From Vanilla planifolia (taxonomy: Eukaryota; Streptophyta; Magnoliopsida; Asparagales; Orchidaceae), in assembly GCA_023846275.1 (NCBI GenBank), contig CM043865.1, forward strand, positions 33,308,412 through 33,372,411: a DNA stretch of 64,000 nucleotides, in the 5' to 3' direction. Shown here one piece after another: positions 34,471-46,591 of this stretch; position 1 is the stretch's first letter; the number at the start of each line of letters is the position of its first letter. Under the pieces are notes generated by a model, which did no database searches, was not told the origin of the DNA, and worked only from the letters and a program-made list of their open reading frames with translations. The translations under genes were made by a program, and so were the position numbers.

Positions 34471-36149
34471 ATTGGATTAACTACAAATCATCCAATCATT
34501 TCTAATAAAGACTTAATCTCTTTCCTAATCAATAATCAAATTGTTTAATATGTACTAAGAATATCAAGTTCCTAACCTAAGAATGCTGATTCTCATTCCA
34601 ATTCTTTCCTCAGTGCTCTTCATTTACTAATCTTCACTAAGGTCTCGTATACAACTCAATGCATAATTAAAAAGTAAGAAATTTAATAAATTTATTAAAT
34701 ACCAAAATAAATTCATGAGGGAAATGATACCATGCTTCTTTGTGAATTTTTTTTCCTAAATCTCTTATGAAAATCATTTTCTCCCACAGCATTTCATAAC
34801 ATTCCCCCTTGTACCTTTCCCTCTCCAACTACATATCTCTTACAAGTTATGTCTTGCCCTTAACAATGCATCTCTCTCCCTTATAACCATGAGTAGATTT
34901 TAGAGGTTCAGTAAAATTAGTTTAGAGTTTTTAGAAAATTAATTAGGGATTTATTTATTTGAGAATTTATATATTCTTTTGATTAAAATTTTATAGAGAA
35001 CTAATTTTTTCACATTTATTATTTTAATTGATTCCCAAACTTAATAAAAAAAAATTCTAAAATTAGTGATTCATCAAATTTTTGGTTATATATGTCCCAT
35101 AATTTTTTTTAACTTTGTTTAATATTTTAAATATCATTTTGATATTTGTCTCCTTCTTTTTATGACTCATTCCATACCATGATCACTACAATTTTTTAAA
35201 ATAATATCAAGTAAATAAAATTTCAAAATAAATATTAAATTATAAATTAAATTCATCTACATAACCTTGGGATTTAGAGCTTTTGAGAAGTTGACTACTT
35301 TGCACTCACCACCTCCAAGTTTGGAGACATGCCTTGAAACCTATCAAGGATATATCATTGTCCACTTCAAGTCTCCAAAATTATTATCACATTTTCTAAA
35401 TATCAATTGTCAAAGTCAAATTACTACCACTAAGCAATAAATTCACATCATTTAGATAACAGCTAGGAACCTCAATATGATCTAGAAGGTCTTTTGCTAA
35501 AGTTTAATTGTTCTTCATAACCATCCTAAGCACTTTTTAGTTTGTGACAAAAGATCTACAAACCAAGCCTCTACCAAAAACCTCTTTTCCATTCCATTTT
35601 TTCTTCTACTTTTTTAACAATATTAGGACCTCCATAATGTCAAGCATCTAAGGGATTATCTCCCTTAATGATAGTTGGAGATGCATAAACACAATCAAGG
35701 GGTTCCCTAAGCCAACAACCACATGTTTTGTGGCAATTTTTCAAGCATAGTTACCTCTACCTTTGTAGAATTTTCAAGCCCAATAGGGGCAACTATTGAA
35801 AGGTCCAAAATATTCATAAATGTCACTCCAACCTCACTTCCTCTTAAGTGTTTCACTTCCCTTGTTAAAAGTTTCTCCAAGATGTTCAACATGGTGTCAA
35901 ATCAACCACCCATGACAACAGCCCCTTACTCCAGATGAATAACATGTCAGTGAGAATTTCTTGGCTTAATTTCAAGAGCAAGTAGATAAAATGAACTCAT
36001 CAAATGTCATCTATATTATATTAGCATATTTAAAATTATATGTTAACCATTGTAATTTTAACTTTTTTGTAAAGGTTTATAAAACTTCGTATTGTAATAT
36101 AAATAATGACATTAAGAGTTTGGGAACAAAATAAATATTTAAAAATTTG
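34471..36149. other. Intergenic stretch without recognised genes
   Basis: No clear domain. A minus-strand frame at 35707-35892 shows a moderately protein-like reading but no recognisable motif; it may be an unknown retroelement remnant. Confidence 0.4.
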
Positions 36150-36242
36150 CTCAAGTCAATTTTGTCCATCAATCCAAGAAATAGTCATGAGTCAAGCATT
36201 GATGATAAGGCTCTCAAGGTTAGTTCCTTAAGACCTAAGTGC
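36150..36242 (+). repeat. Dispersed repeat R, copy 2, left part
   Basis: It matches 28090-28195 (AGAARTAGTCAT, then CTTTAATGACTAAGGC-like). It stops where the GC-rich LTR starts. Confidence 0.5.
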
Positions 36243-37965
36243 TCAAGGCGACGGCTTATCCGTTTCGACCGCGTCTACAAAAGCCGACCGCGGTTCACGA
36301 ACCGGCGAAGGGGTTGCAGAGTGCGACGATGAGGTTTCCGACAGCTGTTGTTTTTGCGTAGACGCTATAGTAACATCCAACGAGGATTTCCGTGAGCGTT
36401 GGCACGCGACAGTGACGGCCGGCGAAGGTTCCATAAGGTAAGAAATAAATTTTTTTGTCGTCGGAGTTGTGTAAAGTTTTCCGGTGAGCGGGGGAGACCG
36501 AGAGGCGGAAGCCGAGCCGGATTCGATCGATTCAGCACGTGAAACGACCGATCCAGCGCCGGCGAAAGATTTCGGTTTCGCCGGACGCGAGAGAGAGAGA
36601 GAGAGAGAGCGGCGTGAACCGGTCCAGGCTTGGACCGGGTTACGCTGCTGAACCGGATGCCGAGCGCGCGCGGTCCAGCGCGCCGAGCGCGCGCGGTCCA
36701 GCGGGCGGTTCAGTGCCGCGTAAGCCCATCTTTTGGGATTATTTTGGGGTGTGTTTGGGAAAGCTTTTAGAAAGCCATTTTTGACTAATAAGCATATTTA
36801 AATTAATTATTTTTGTATTTTACGGGCTTGTAGGACATCAAGAAGAAGCAGAAGTGAGTAAGACAGTTGGTACAACAAATTCAGGTAGATAGATTCCTAA
36901 CCCTGTGATGTAGCACATTATTATGTATTTGCTTTACATGATTTTTTTTCAGTTACATGATGTTTGGTTGTTCTATATGTTGATGTTTCTTTCATTTGCA
37001 TGACAACTAAAAAAGAAAGAAATAATATGGTACAATATGATAAAGAAAGAGACGAAACAAATAGGCATGAAACGTCTTTTGATATGGCATGGATTGATGT
37101 TTGGGAAATGACAAATATAAAAAAATGGATTTCCAGAGAAAATTGTCCTCACCACTAGGCTCAGCGTGTGGGATCGCAGGGTATCGATCTTCGTATCAGA
37201 TATCTGCCTAGTGTTGTGTGCTACGACTCCATGATGATTACACCAGGCTCAACGTGTTGGATCGCAGGGTATGGTACTGTCAGGCACCCCACCTTACCAA
37301 CTACAGTAAATTAAGGATGCTGCATAAGAAATAATCTCGAGTGAGGACAAACCATGCCTAGGTGGGGACCCGACGGTGAGACAATTCTAACCCTCTAACC
37401 AATCTCATATATTTTTAAAACATTTTAACCAAATCCAAACCATGGAGCTGAAATGAAAACATGTGTATATTAAACTGTATATATATACAATAAACCACAA
37501 AACTGAAGTACCAAAAAGTACCAAAATGAAACCAAATCCACTCCCACCAAAAATCTATCCCCTCTCACATGTCAGGAGTATAGTCCTCTCCTGTACCATT
37601 ATAATTCCCAGCTCTCGGTGTAGTGGATACATGACCTGTGATGAAGCACTAATGAGACATATATATCTCAGCAGATAAATCCATTATGTAACCAAGTAAA
37701 ATAAATCTCCAGATATAAAAGACAAGCCGTGAAACATGATAAAACAAAATCCATCTCATAAGCGGTGAAAAATAAACCATATGAATACCTTCATATCAAA
37801 TGTCATGCAGTATCAAAAGTAAACCAGATAAACATGTATACCAAATTTCCATTTCCATTATTTTATATGTTATATACTTACTGGGCCCGATTCCCTTTGA
37901 ATCATCATCCTCTGGATCCAATCATCATATCAAATGACCCTCCAGCCGGCATCCATCCAGTACAT

Positions 37966-38180
37966 AACACTAGGCAGATATCTGATCCGAAGACCGATAC
38001 CCTGCGATCTCATCCGCTAGGCCTAGTGCCACCAGGCAGGTATAGTACTGATACCCTGCGATCACATCCGCTAGGCCTGGTGTCATCAATATATACGGAG
38101 GTCATGGTACACATACACACTAGGCAGATATCTAATCCGAAGATCGATACCCTGCAATCTCATCTGCTAGGCCTAGTGGT
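37966..38180. repeat. Three hairpin units in the nested LTR
   Basis: Units of about 58 bp begin CACTAGGCAGATATCTGATC (or CACCAGGCAGGTATAGTACT in the middle one) and end ATCCGCTAGGCCTAGTG or similar, so each has inverted ends CACTAGGC/GCCTAGTG and can fold. Units lie near 37968-38028, 38029-38092 and 38118-38176. Each carries GATACCCTGCGATC. The outer LTR has the same units in reverse order around 37150-37270 and 39472-39550. Confidence 0.75.
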
Positions 38181-38727
38181 GAGGATAATGTCTCCAGGAA
38201 TCCAATTTTCATTTTTATTTTCCAACCATGTCACACATGTGATAAATATGCCAAAACCATATCAATATGTCCAACCAATTATATTTTATCTCATATTATG
38301 CTTTCTGTTTCAATTTCCTTTTTGTCATCTTTTATGCTTTCAGTTCAATCAGAAAATAACACCATAAAACATATATCAAGCCATGAGATAAAAGTCATGT
38401 AAAGAAAAACTGTAATGCAGCCCATAAGAAACCATGTATCGAAATATAAATAAATACTATTGTGCTATATCACAGGTTACGAATTTATTTACCTGAATTT
38501 GTTGTACCACCCGTCTTACTCACTTCTGATTCTTCTTGATGTCCTACAAGCCCATAAAATACAAAAATAATTATAGCCAAACAGCGCTTTCTAAAAGCTT
38601 TCCCAAACACACCCCAAAATAAATCCCAAAAGACGCTGGACCGGCCACGGTCTGCGCTGGACCGCCCGCGCAGAAAAACTTTCTAAAAGCTTTTCCAAAC
38701 AGCTTTCTAAATTCCCAAATTTCTTAC

Positions 38728-38835
38728 GCCGTCGCTGGACCGCCCGCTCGGCGCTGGACCGCGCGTGCTCTCGGCGCTGGACCGGGCGTGCTCGGCACGC
38801 TGGACCGCGCGCGCTCGGCATCCGGTTCAGCAGCG
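38728..38835. repeat. GC-rich tandem array in the nested LTR
   Basis: Four to five copies of a roughly 20-24-bp unit containing GCTGGACCGCGCG and GCTCGGC. The outer LTR holds a shorter version (GCCGAGCGCGCGCGGTCCAG twice, about 36658-36705). Confidence 0.7.
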
Positions 38836-38871
38836 TAACCCGGTCCAAAGCCTGGACCGGTTCACGCCGCC

Positions 38872-38874
<3 letters not shown>

Positions 38875-38915
<41 letters not shown>
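38875..38915. repeat. (CT)n microsatellite in the nested LTR
   Basis: About 20 CT units. The matching tract in the outer LTR at 36590-36608 has about nine to ten GA units. Confidence 0.9.
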
Positions 38916-38918
<3 letters not shown>

Positions 38919-40114
38919 GTCCGGCGAAACCGAAATATTTCGCCGGCGAACCTAGAAATTTCTTGCGTCTCTCGCCGGCCAACTGACCGTCGCTTCCCAA
39001 AAAGCTTATAAAAACAACAAAGCAAATAAATTTCTAACTTTCGTTGACCGTCGTCGTCGCGTGCTGAAAATCACGAAAATTCCTCACCGCCGTGCCTCGC
39101 TGCCGTGTTCGCAGAAAAGCGTTTCAAACGCACAAAGTCGGCTGTTTTAAACGCGCAAAAATTGGCTTTTATAGCCGCGGCCGAAACCGACTAAAGGGAC
39201 GTTCGTGAAACGCATGTTTGCAGAAAACCCCCTCTAAATTTTATATTTGCAAATATACCCTCTGCCAATCGGATTTGAACTAAACCGACATTTAAAAATT
39301 ACAAATCTATCCTCAATGTTACAAATTTATCCCAAATCTTCAAAAATTCATAATTTATTCATTAGAGCTCCGAAAATTACAAATTTAACATCGTTGGATT
39401 CGTCTCACAAAGCTCTTTCGTTTAAGCATATAAAAATACAAATAAGAGAAAACTAGGGCTGTTACAGGTACCATACCTACCTAGTGGCACTAGGCTCGGC
39501 GTGTTGGATCGCAGGGTATTGATCTTCGGATCAGATATCTGCCTAGTGTTATGTGCTTGGTTGGATGTCGGCTAGAGGACAGTCATTGATGATTGGATCC
39601 AGAGGATAATGTGTCAAAGGAAATTGGGCCCGGTAATAACACACTATATAAGGAGCTTGCATTTCTTTATGGTTTTCATTTGGCATTACCTTATATAGAT
39701 GACATATGGTATGATTTTAGCTTGATGCATATGATTCATCTTTATTGTTTATGGTATTTTGTTATGTCTTTTTATTTACTTGGTTAACTATGTGGAATTA
39801 TCTACTGAGATGTATAAAATCTAATTTAGTGCTTACATCACAGGTCATGAAACCACTGCACCAAGAGATGGGAATGGTACTGCTACAAAAGAACCTTTTT
39901 CACGAGATGTGTAAAACAAAGGGAGGGGTTGGTGTGATTATTATAAAAACATGTTCGTGTTTATATATATTGCGAAATTTTGGAGTGTGTGTTTGTCTTA
40001 CCGTCGGGTCCCCACCCTTGATTTTTGGTTATTTGTCCTCACTTGATGTAACAGCTAAGCAAATTTATGATAATATTGTTATATAATGGTACTTGGTTGG
40101 GTGGAGGCTTGACA

Positions 40115-40570
40115 AACATCAAGGTGATTCCTGGAGTAACCAACAATGCCAATAACTCTTATTCTAATGCCAATGGCTCAAGCATTTAAACCACACTAGT
40201 GATAACTATTTGGGAGATGGTGATAATTTCCTAACAAATAGTGATAACTCTTTCCACAATATATGTACAATTAAGCTATCAATGTAGAAATATTTCACAC
40301 AATCTGAGAAAAACAAAGGCACATTCATCACTGCAACAATTATAAAATACCTCGAAGAGACTAGTTGAAGGGAGAGGTCAATCCCTTAAGATAAGCCCTA
40401 GCCTTATTTTACTTACACATTTTTTCTCTCATTTTTCAAAGCTATTCGTAATTTATAAAGTTCAAGCTCTCATCTCTCTTAAAGCTATGATCCTATGCTC
40501 TAAATTCTCCAAGAAAAAATACACTTTTGTTTAGTATTTCTAAATCCAATTTTCTTAACAATACCACTCA
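40115..40570 (+). repeat. Dispersed repeat R, copy 2, right part
   Basis: It resumes repeat R right after the outer LTR and matches 28340-28820 in order. The segment matching 28195-28340 is missing here, in keeping with a loss at the left end of the outer LTR. Confidence 0.55.
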
Positions 40571-43500
40571 AACAAAACTTTTCAATATAAAATCTTGAGT
40601 CTCACCCCAATTCATAAAACAAGCCAAGGGGATTATTCTTATAAAAGATTACAAATAAAATTTAAAGTATAATCTAATCCTAAAGATTAATAAAAGTACA
40701 AAGAAACTCAACAAAAAGACTAAAGAAAGGATATTTCTAATAATGAAGCAACAAGTCATGTGTTTTGGTAAATGCAATAATAGAAGTTTGTGACTCCTTT
40801 GAGCTTGCAATAAATGTCTTCAAAAGTTTTGGCAATAAGGTCACCCTAAGAAATCTCTTAATGATGAATACCTTGTTATGGACTAGACATGGGATCCATA
40901 TGTCATACTAGCCTTTATATGCAATATGTAAGACTAGGTGCATTGTGTGGCCAACAAGCCACTTCAGCTTTATTTTAAATTTTTCCAAAAATATATGTTC
41001 AATTAAATGTGTTTCAAAAACTTTGCAAGAATGTGCATCTAATGATGTTCTAGGAGTTATAAAATGATTTTGGTTTTGTTTTGGCCTAATTTTGTGAGTT
41101 TTACCCTATAAATTGTTTTAAGCAAAAGATGATCAATTAAGGTCATTATAATATAATAATTTAAATGCATCATTAATTAATCAAATCAAGTAAAACGTGG
41201 TTCTAGAATAATAATGGTATTTAAAATACCAAACAATGGTTAAACCATGTATGAGATTTTTACGACATAATGGTTTAATTGAGACATCATTTATTCAAAT
41301 GTTTTTGTAAGGTGTTTTGCATTGTATTCACAAATTAGTTTTAATAAAAATGCATATTTGTCATATGGGTCATATCAATGGTATCTTTTATTTAGTTAAT
41401 CAACCAAAAGGTATAATCATTCCACTCCATTTCAAATCGATTTAATTTTGGATCACAATCATGTTTTAAGATTAGAAATAGAGTTTTAACTTGAATTTTT
41501 TAGGTTTAAGTCAAATGCACTCAATGCGATCACTTAGGTCATTTTCCTATATTTAAACTAAATCATTGACCATATCAATAAAGATGTGCAAATTCATGTA
41601 CTAGTAATAATTTAACATTTCAAGGAATGACATTAATGACTCTTGGGTTCATATGTAAACATACTATCTGAATCAACCTAGAACATATCTATACATGAAA
41701 ATTCACTTTCATGATATGCAAATGAACGTGTGGTATATGTGTGCATTAGAGTAAGCTCTCTAATAATCTAAATAAGTATCAACTCAATCTTTACATAAAT
41801 TTTTCGAAAGATAAAACAACAAATTATCCTAAGATGATCTCTAAGTTTTTTTTCTAATCTTTCACCTCCTTAAGCAACTTGAACAATTTTAAGGTTTTTC
41901 TCAATCATAACTTACACTCGAAACCAAAGAGGCACTTTTAATGCAAATTTTCTAAATGAATCATCAAAGCTAAAAGTAGTCATCATACTCATCAAAACAA
42001 TATAGTTGATACATCTCTTGTGTTTAGTAGTGTTAAAATGTTGTGTGGAAATATATTAATCAAATAAAATGATATTTTGATAATTCACGAATTAAAGAGG
42101 GATGCAAAAAATTTGTCTTTTAATATTTTAAGAGAAGAATAAGTATAATAATTATATCAAAAATTAATAACATTATTTTAAAATTTGATCACCTAACTTT
42201 TGTGAATCACATCACATGTAGCAAAGTATAGTCCTAAAGCGGACTTCCATTCTTATCACAATTGAGGTTGGCACGCAATGGACAAACAATAAATCAGCAC
42301 ATCTCAATGAAAAAAATGGTTGCTTTTATTGATCATAATCATTTTATTATATTATTATAATAATTTAAAAGACTTTTAATCTTTATGATATACAATTAAC
42401 ATTTTTTATTTTATTTTAAATTAAAATTAAAATGATTTATCAATTTATATAAAGTTAAAGCTTCTAAATAATAATATTAAGAGGAACCTTAAGAATCATA
42501 CAAATTGGAGATCAAGTTAGGCATGTCAATCTATAATTGTTCTCTACAAGAAAGGTTAGTATTGCATAGAAACTACTATTCAAGGCTAGGCACACAAAGT
42601 TCGCAAAGAAAAAGAAAATTAGTATACAAAAAGATATAACATAGTTGCCACAAAGATAATAATATATGTTGCTAAAAAGGTTATAATATATGAAATTGAA
42701 ATCCCACATAAGCACAATCATATATAAAAAAAATATGTAACATATAATTATACATTACAAAAGCTAGAAGCAAAATGAGAATAGAAAAAAAAAACAAACA
42801 ACAAAGAAAAATGACAAAAACTCCAAAATGAAGAAATGAATATTTGGGAAAACATTTACTAGGAACCTTTTTATTTGTTGACGACCTTACATCACTTGGC
42901 TATCACTATCCATCCTCTTGGAGTGTAGTTGGAATCGTCACAAGAGAAAAAAGTTTGCTTCACACAAACATAAAGCTCACCCAATATAATACACTAAATA
43001 ACATACATGAAAGCACACTATAATGTGAAAGAAAACTATAATGTGAAACAAAATGTCTTATAAAAAAAAATGTAAAAAAATAATCAAAATTGATGGTTAA
43101 TTACTGACTATATTTTTTTTTATCAAAGCTATTGTTTGATTTTGGCCAAATATTTGAAGAGATTGTAGCATTTTCTCTTACCTTTCTATCAAATAAAAAA
43201 AAACTCAAAACAAGAAATGAACCACAAAGTTATAACCAAAATATTAAAATTAAACAAGTAAATGAGATAATTAAAAATCATAAATATATTGAGTTATGAA
43301 TATTTATTGAAAAAATAAAAATGATGTAATAAAAAAATTAGGTTTGAAGAATTGTAAAAATAATTGGTCTCTCCCATCAAATAATTGCACATAATAGTAA
43401 TCTACAATTGACATAGAAGCCAAAAAGTTCGATCTACTATTGCAATAAAAGATCAAAGTAAATTGCTATTGAAATGATAATTGAAATCATATAAAAATCG

Positions 43501-44480
43501 ATCTACTATTGTAATACACCAACGAAGGTCTCTAACTCTAGCAAACCAATTCCTTATCTTAACCCGTCCAACATTATCAATTCCTCACTCGAATTGAGCA
43601 AAACTTCACATCCCTATTTTGCAAGAATTATAATTTCTATTGCCCTATTCATTTTAGCCAAATTGTTCCTTGCTTTATGAGAAAATTCTTCCCACCTTCA
43701 ACTTTAGTTGTCCACTCATCATGTTCTAGACTTGCCAATATTTTGGGCCAATCAATTCTTATCTCAAGATTCAAGCATCGTCTCAATGCAAAACCAACCA
43801 AATGCTCATAACCTACAAAAACCCCAAGTTATGTTCCTCAACTTACATTTACTATCTATCAATTCTCACATTCTAACAACTCATTTGTTTTTATGAGGTT
43901 TGCAAGCTTGTAACGTGTCTATAGAAGACCAACACTCAATCACATTACAATCAAGAGATAAAATTTAAAAATGAAGATAAAATTATTATTTAATTTTTAA
44001 AGAGAAAAATAAAAATATAATTATTCTGAAAATTATATAATGATTTAAAATTTTAAGTTTTTATTTCGAAAATGTAATGATAAGCCCATGTGAGGTTCAT
44101 TGCTTGTAGTCAAAACATAGTTTCACAAGAACATTGCAACCGAAAAGCACTCAAATAAAGGCCTAAAGCATAGTGCCATAAAAAAAGTGGACCATTCATG
44201 TGAATGTGGCTAATTTTTTTTTTTATTTCTGAATCATAATTGAAGAGTTTTCTTTTAATGATTGGGCATGCTCACGTTTTTTTTGTTTTCGTACATAGTG
44301 ATCTGCCAGTTTCAGTAAGTGAATCCCCAAAGACTTCTCAACAAAAAACTCCCAGGGTATTTTAGAGATTTTTTTTCTTATAAAAATGAAAAATATTTCG
44401 ATAAAAAAATTTTAATAAATATTTTGAATATGTTTTCGTGAGGATAAATAACAAAATAGAGGGAAAATTATCATTATATT
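40571..44480. other. AT-rich intergenic stretch before HPPD
   Basis: No gene is recognised over 3.9 kb. Short frames (for example 42512-42721 minus, 43708-43896 plus) lack domains and have biased composition. Confidence 0.5.
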
Positions 44481-44494
44481 TGAAGAGAAAACAA

Positions 44495-44502
44495 CCACGT
44501 GG
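44495..44502. promoter_or_regulatory. G-box in the HPPD promoter
   Basis: CCACGTGG is a perfect palindromic G-box (CACGTG at 44496-44501), about 95 bp upstream of the ATG and 24 bp upstream of the TATA box. G-boxes bind bZIP and bHLH factors and often mediate light, ABA or jasmonate responses. A GGCCCA site II-type element follows at 44515-44520. Their role here is inference. Confidence 0.55.
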
Positions 44503-44525
44503 CAGTACATCAACGGCCCATCTAT

Positions 44526-44535
44526 TATATATAAT
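44526..44535 (+). promoter_or_regulatory. TATA box of the HPPD gene
   Basis: TATATATAAT lies 60 bp upstream of the ATG at 44596, leaving a short 5' leader of about 30-35 nt. Confidence 0.65.
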
Positions 44536-44595
44536 ATTTCACATACTCTAAAATACGCCTACGCATCAACGTCACACAGTTGGAGGCAAACGAGC

Positions 44596-46312
44596 ATGGG
44601 GCATGCGACACTCCCACAGACAGAAGAGACAGTAGCGGAGAAGGATGGCGGCGTCTCCGGCAGGGGAAACGACTTCAAGCTCGTCGGCTATTCAAAATTC
44701 GTACGGGCCAACCCTCGAACCGACCGATTTCCCGTATTGGGTTTCCACCACATCGAGTTCTGGTGTGGCGACGCCACCAACACCGCCGGCCGCTTCTCCT
44801 TCGGCCTCGGCATGCCCGTAGCCGCACGCTCCGATCTTTCCACAGGAAACTCGATCCACTCATCCCTCCTCCTCCGCTCCTCCTCCCTCCAATTCCTCTT
44901 CTCCGCGCCGTATTACTCGACCGATTCTGCATCTCCTCAATCCACCAAATCCCCGATCCCGTCCTTTTCCCCTTCCGGCGCTCTTCGCTTCTCAGCAGTC
45001 CACGGACTCGGCGTCCGCGCCATCGCCGTTCGCGTCGCCGATGCGGCATCTGCCTTTCATCTTAGCGTCTCCCACGGCGCCCGCCCGGCCTTCCCCCCCA
45101 TTGACCTCGGCCTTGGCTTCTCCCTCGCCGAGGTCGAGCTCTACGGCGACGTCGTCCTCCGCTACATCAGCCACCCCCCTCCCTCTCTCGATTCTCCTTC
45201 CTTTCTCCCCGGATTCGAGGACGTTCCCGCCCCTTCCCCGACCTTTAGTTTCGGCATCCGCCGTCTGGATCACGCCGTCGGTAACGTCGACGATCTGGCA
45301 TCCGCTGTGAGTTACGTGGCATCCTTCACGGGCTTCCACGAGTTCGCCGAGTTCACGGCTACCGATGTCGGCACCGCCGAGAGCGGGCTGAACTCAGTGG
45401 TTCTCGCCAACAACGAGGAGACGGTGCTCATACCGATGAACGAGCCGGTCCACGGAATGAAACGGCGGAGCCAAATCCAGACGTTTCTCGACCACAACAC
45501 CGGCGCCGGCGTGCAGCACCTGGCGCTGGCCACCGACGACGTGCTGCGGACGCTAAGGGAGATGAGGGCAAGGTCCAGGATGGGAGGATTCGATTTCATG
45601 CCCTCGCCGCCGCCGACGTATTACGCGAATCTCCGACGCCGCGCCGGCGATGTTCTCAGCGAGGAGCAGATAAAGGAATGCGAGGAGATCGGCGTGCTTG
45701 TGGATAGGGATGACCAGGGTGTCCTCCTCCAGATCTTCACCAAACCGGTCGGAGACAGGTTCAGACGAAAATTTTCTCATTAAAATATTAATTTATTTAA
45801 TTCAAAAAATAGTATAAATTACTTATATATCGCCTAAAATTTATTATTTTATTCAAAAGTTTCTTTTTAATAAAATTGATGACATATACTCACACACAAC
45901 ATACTCGTACCTATCCTGATCTCAAGTATCAGACTTTATCTAAAGGCTTTGACCGTTTGTTTGGATGCTTAGTCAACAACCAAACATGCTAAAGTTTGAG
46001 AGAATCCCGTTTGATGCTACATTTAAAAACACAATCCAAACGATCTAAAGCTATAAAAATATTTTATATCTTTTAAAAAATAAAAATATTTTTTCCTAAC
46101 CTGTTCTTTCTTGTTGTGGACGCAGACCAACCATATTTCTGGAGATTATTCAAAGGATTGGCTGCATGATGAAAGATGAAGAAGGGAAGGCATATCAGAA
46201 AGGAGGATGTGGAGGCTTCGGCAAAGGAAACTTCTCTGAGCTTTTCAGGTCCATTGAAGATTATGAGAAGCTCCTGGAAGCCAAGCAGCAAACTGCAGCA
46301 GCTCGAGCATAA
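44596..46312 (+). CDS. HPPD: 4-hydroxyphenylpyruvate dioxygenase, two exons
   Basis: It converts 4-hydroxyphenylpyruvate to homogentisate with a non-haem iron and O2, a step in tyrosine breakdown that feeds tocopherol and plastoquinone synthesis. Exons are 44596-45758 and 46126-46312, with a 367-bp GT-AG intron that splits an Arg codon (GGAGACAG/A). The product has 449 residues; plant enzymes are about 440-450. Two vicinal-oxygen-chelate domains are seen, the N-terminal starting VLGFHHIEFWCGDA (47-60) and the catalytic one starting RRLDHAVGNV. Iron ligands are H226 (RLDHAV), H308 (VQHLAL) and E394 (FLEIIQRIG), the same numbers as in the Arabidopsis enzyme. Active-site F381 and F424 and the C-terminal GGCGGFGKGNFSELF are present. 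Exon 1 is very GC-rich, exon 2 much less so. The ATG used is the first after the TATA box; no clear transit peptide is seen. The gene is intact and converges with the GT47 gene. Confidence 0.97.
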
Positions 46313-46450
46313 AAAGAACGCGATCAAAGATAAATAAGTAACCGTACCTGAAAACATCTGAGGATTGGGTGATGCTGCTCAAATGATCCTTTATAGGATC
46401 AATTGGAATTGATGATTACCTATGTCGTATTGTACTGTTTGCAAATGCAG

Positions 46451-46456
46451 AATAAA
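46451..46456 (+). terminator. Polyadenylation signal of HPPD
   Basis: AATAAA lies 139 bp after the HPPD stop and 136 bp before the coding end of the convergent gene. Confidence 0.5.
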
Positions 46457-46591
46457 TGGTGAATTGTTATGCAAGATGATTCCTTTAGCACACCATGTAG
46501 TCTAACAAAAGACATGAATAACTAATTGTGCTGAAAAAACTTACATATCAATCAATGGATAAAGACTACGGAACAATAAGGAACTTGCAGA

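Larger units (their letters stand above)
37278..39466 (-). mobile_element. Nested solo LTR, minus strand, complete, 2,189 bp
   Basis: On the minus strand it begins TGTAACAGCCCTAG and ends GGTGCCTGACA, and it is flanked on both sides by GGTAC (37273-37277 and 39467-39471), an exact 5-bp target duplication. It is the same family as the outer LTR, in opposite orientation. A TATA-like GGCTATAAAAGCC near 39160-39172 (minus strand) marks the probable U3/R start. It contains a long GA microsatellite, a GC-rich tandem array and three hairpin units. The 200-residue open frame at 37765-38367 is on the opposite strand to the element and is not a gene. It looks like a whole LTR without body. Confidence 0.88.
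36243..40114 (+). mobile_element. Plus-strand LTR fossil, interrupted by a nested LTR
   Basis: The outer LTR consists of 36243-37277 and 39472-40114. It shows the promoter-proximal GC-rich part (36243-36720), a GA microsatellite (36590-36608), the AT-rich middle, hairpin units (37152-37270, resumed at 39472) and the end GGCTTGACA at 40106-40114. Comparison with the nested minus-strand copy shows the expected TGTAACAGCCC beginning is absent, so the left end is incomplete and no target duplication can be seen. There is no polyprotein. Family likely Ty3/gypsy (inference from end sequences and LTR length). It lies in repeat R. Confidence 0.75.

Noticed and set aside
37765-38367. 200-residue open frame with three similar segments
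   Set aside because: It reads the antisense of the nested LTR; the repeated segments are the hairpin units, not protein repeats.
38591-39025. 144-residue frame with a long RE repeat
   Set aside because: It is a translation of the CT microsatellite and GC-rich array inside the nested LTR.
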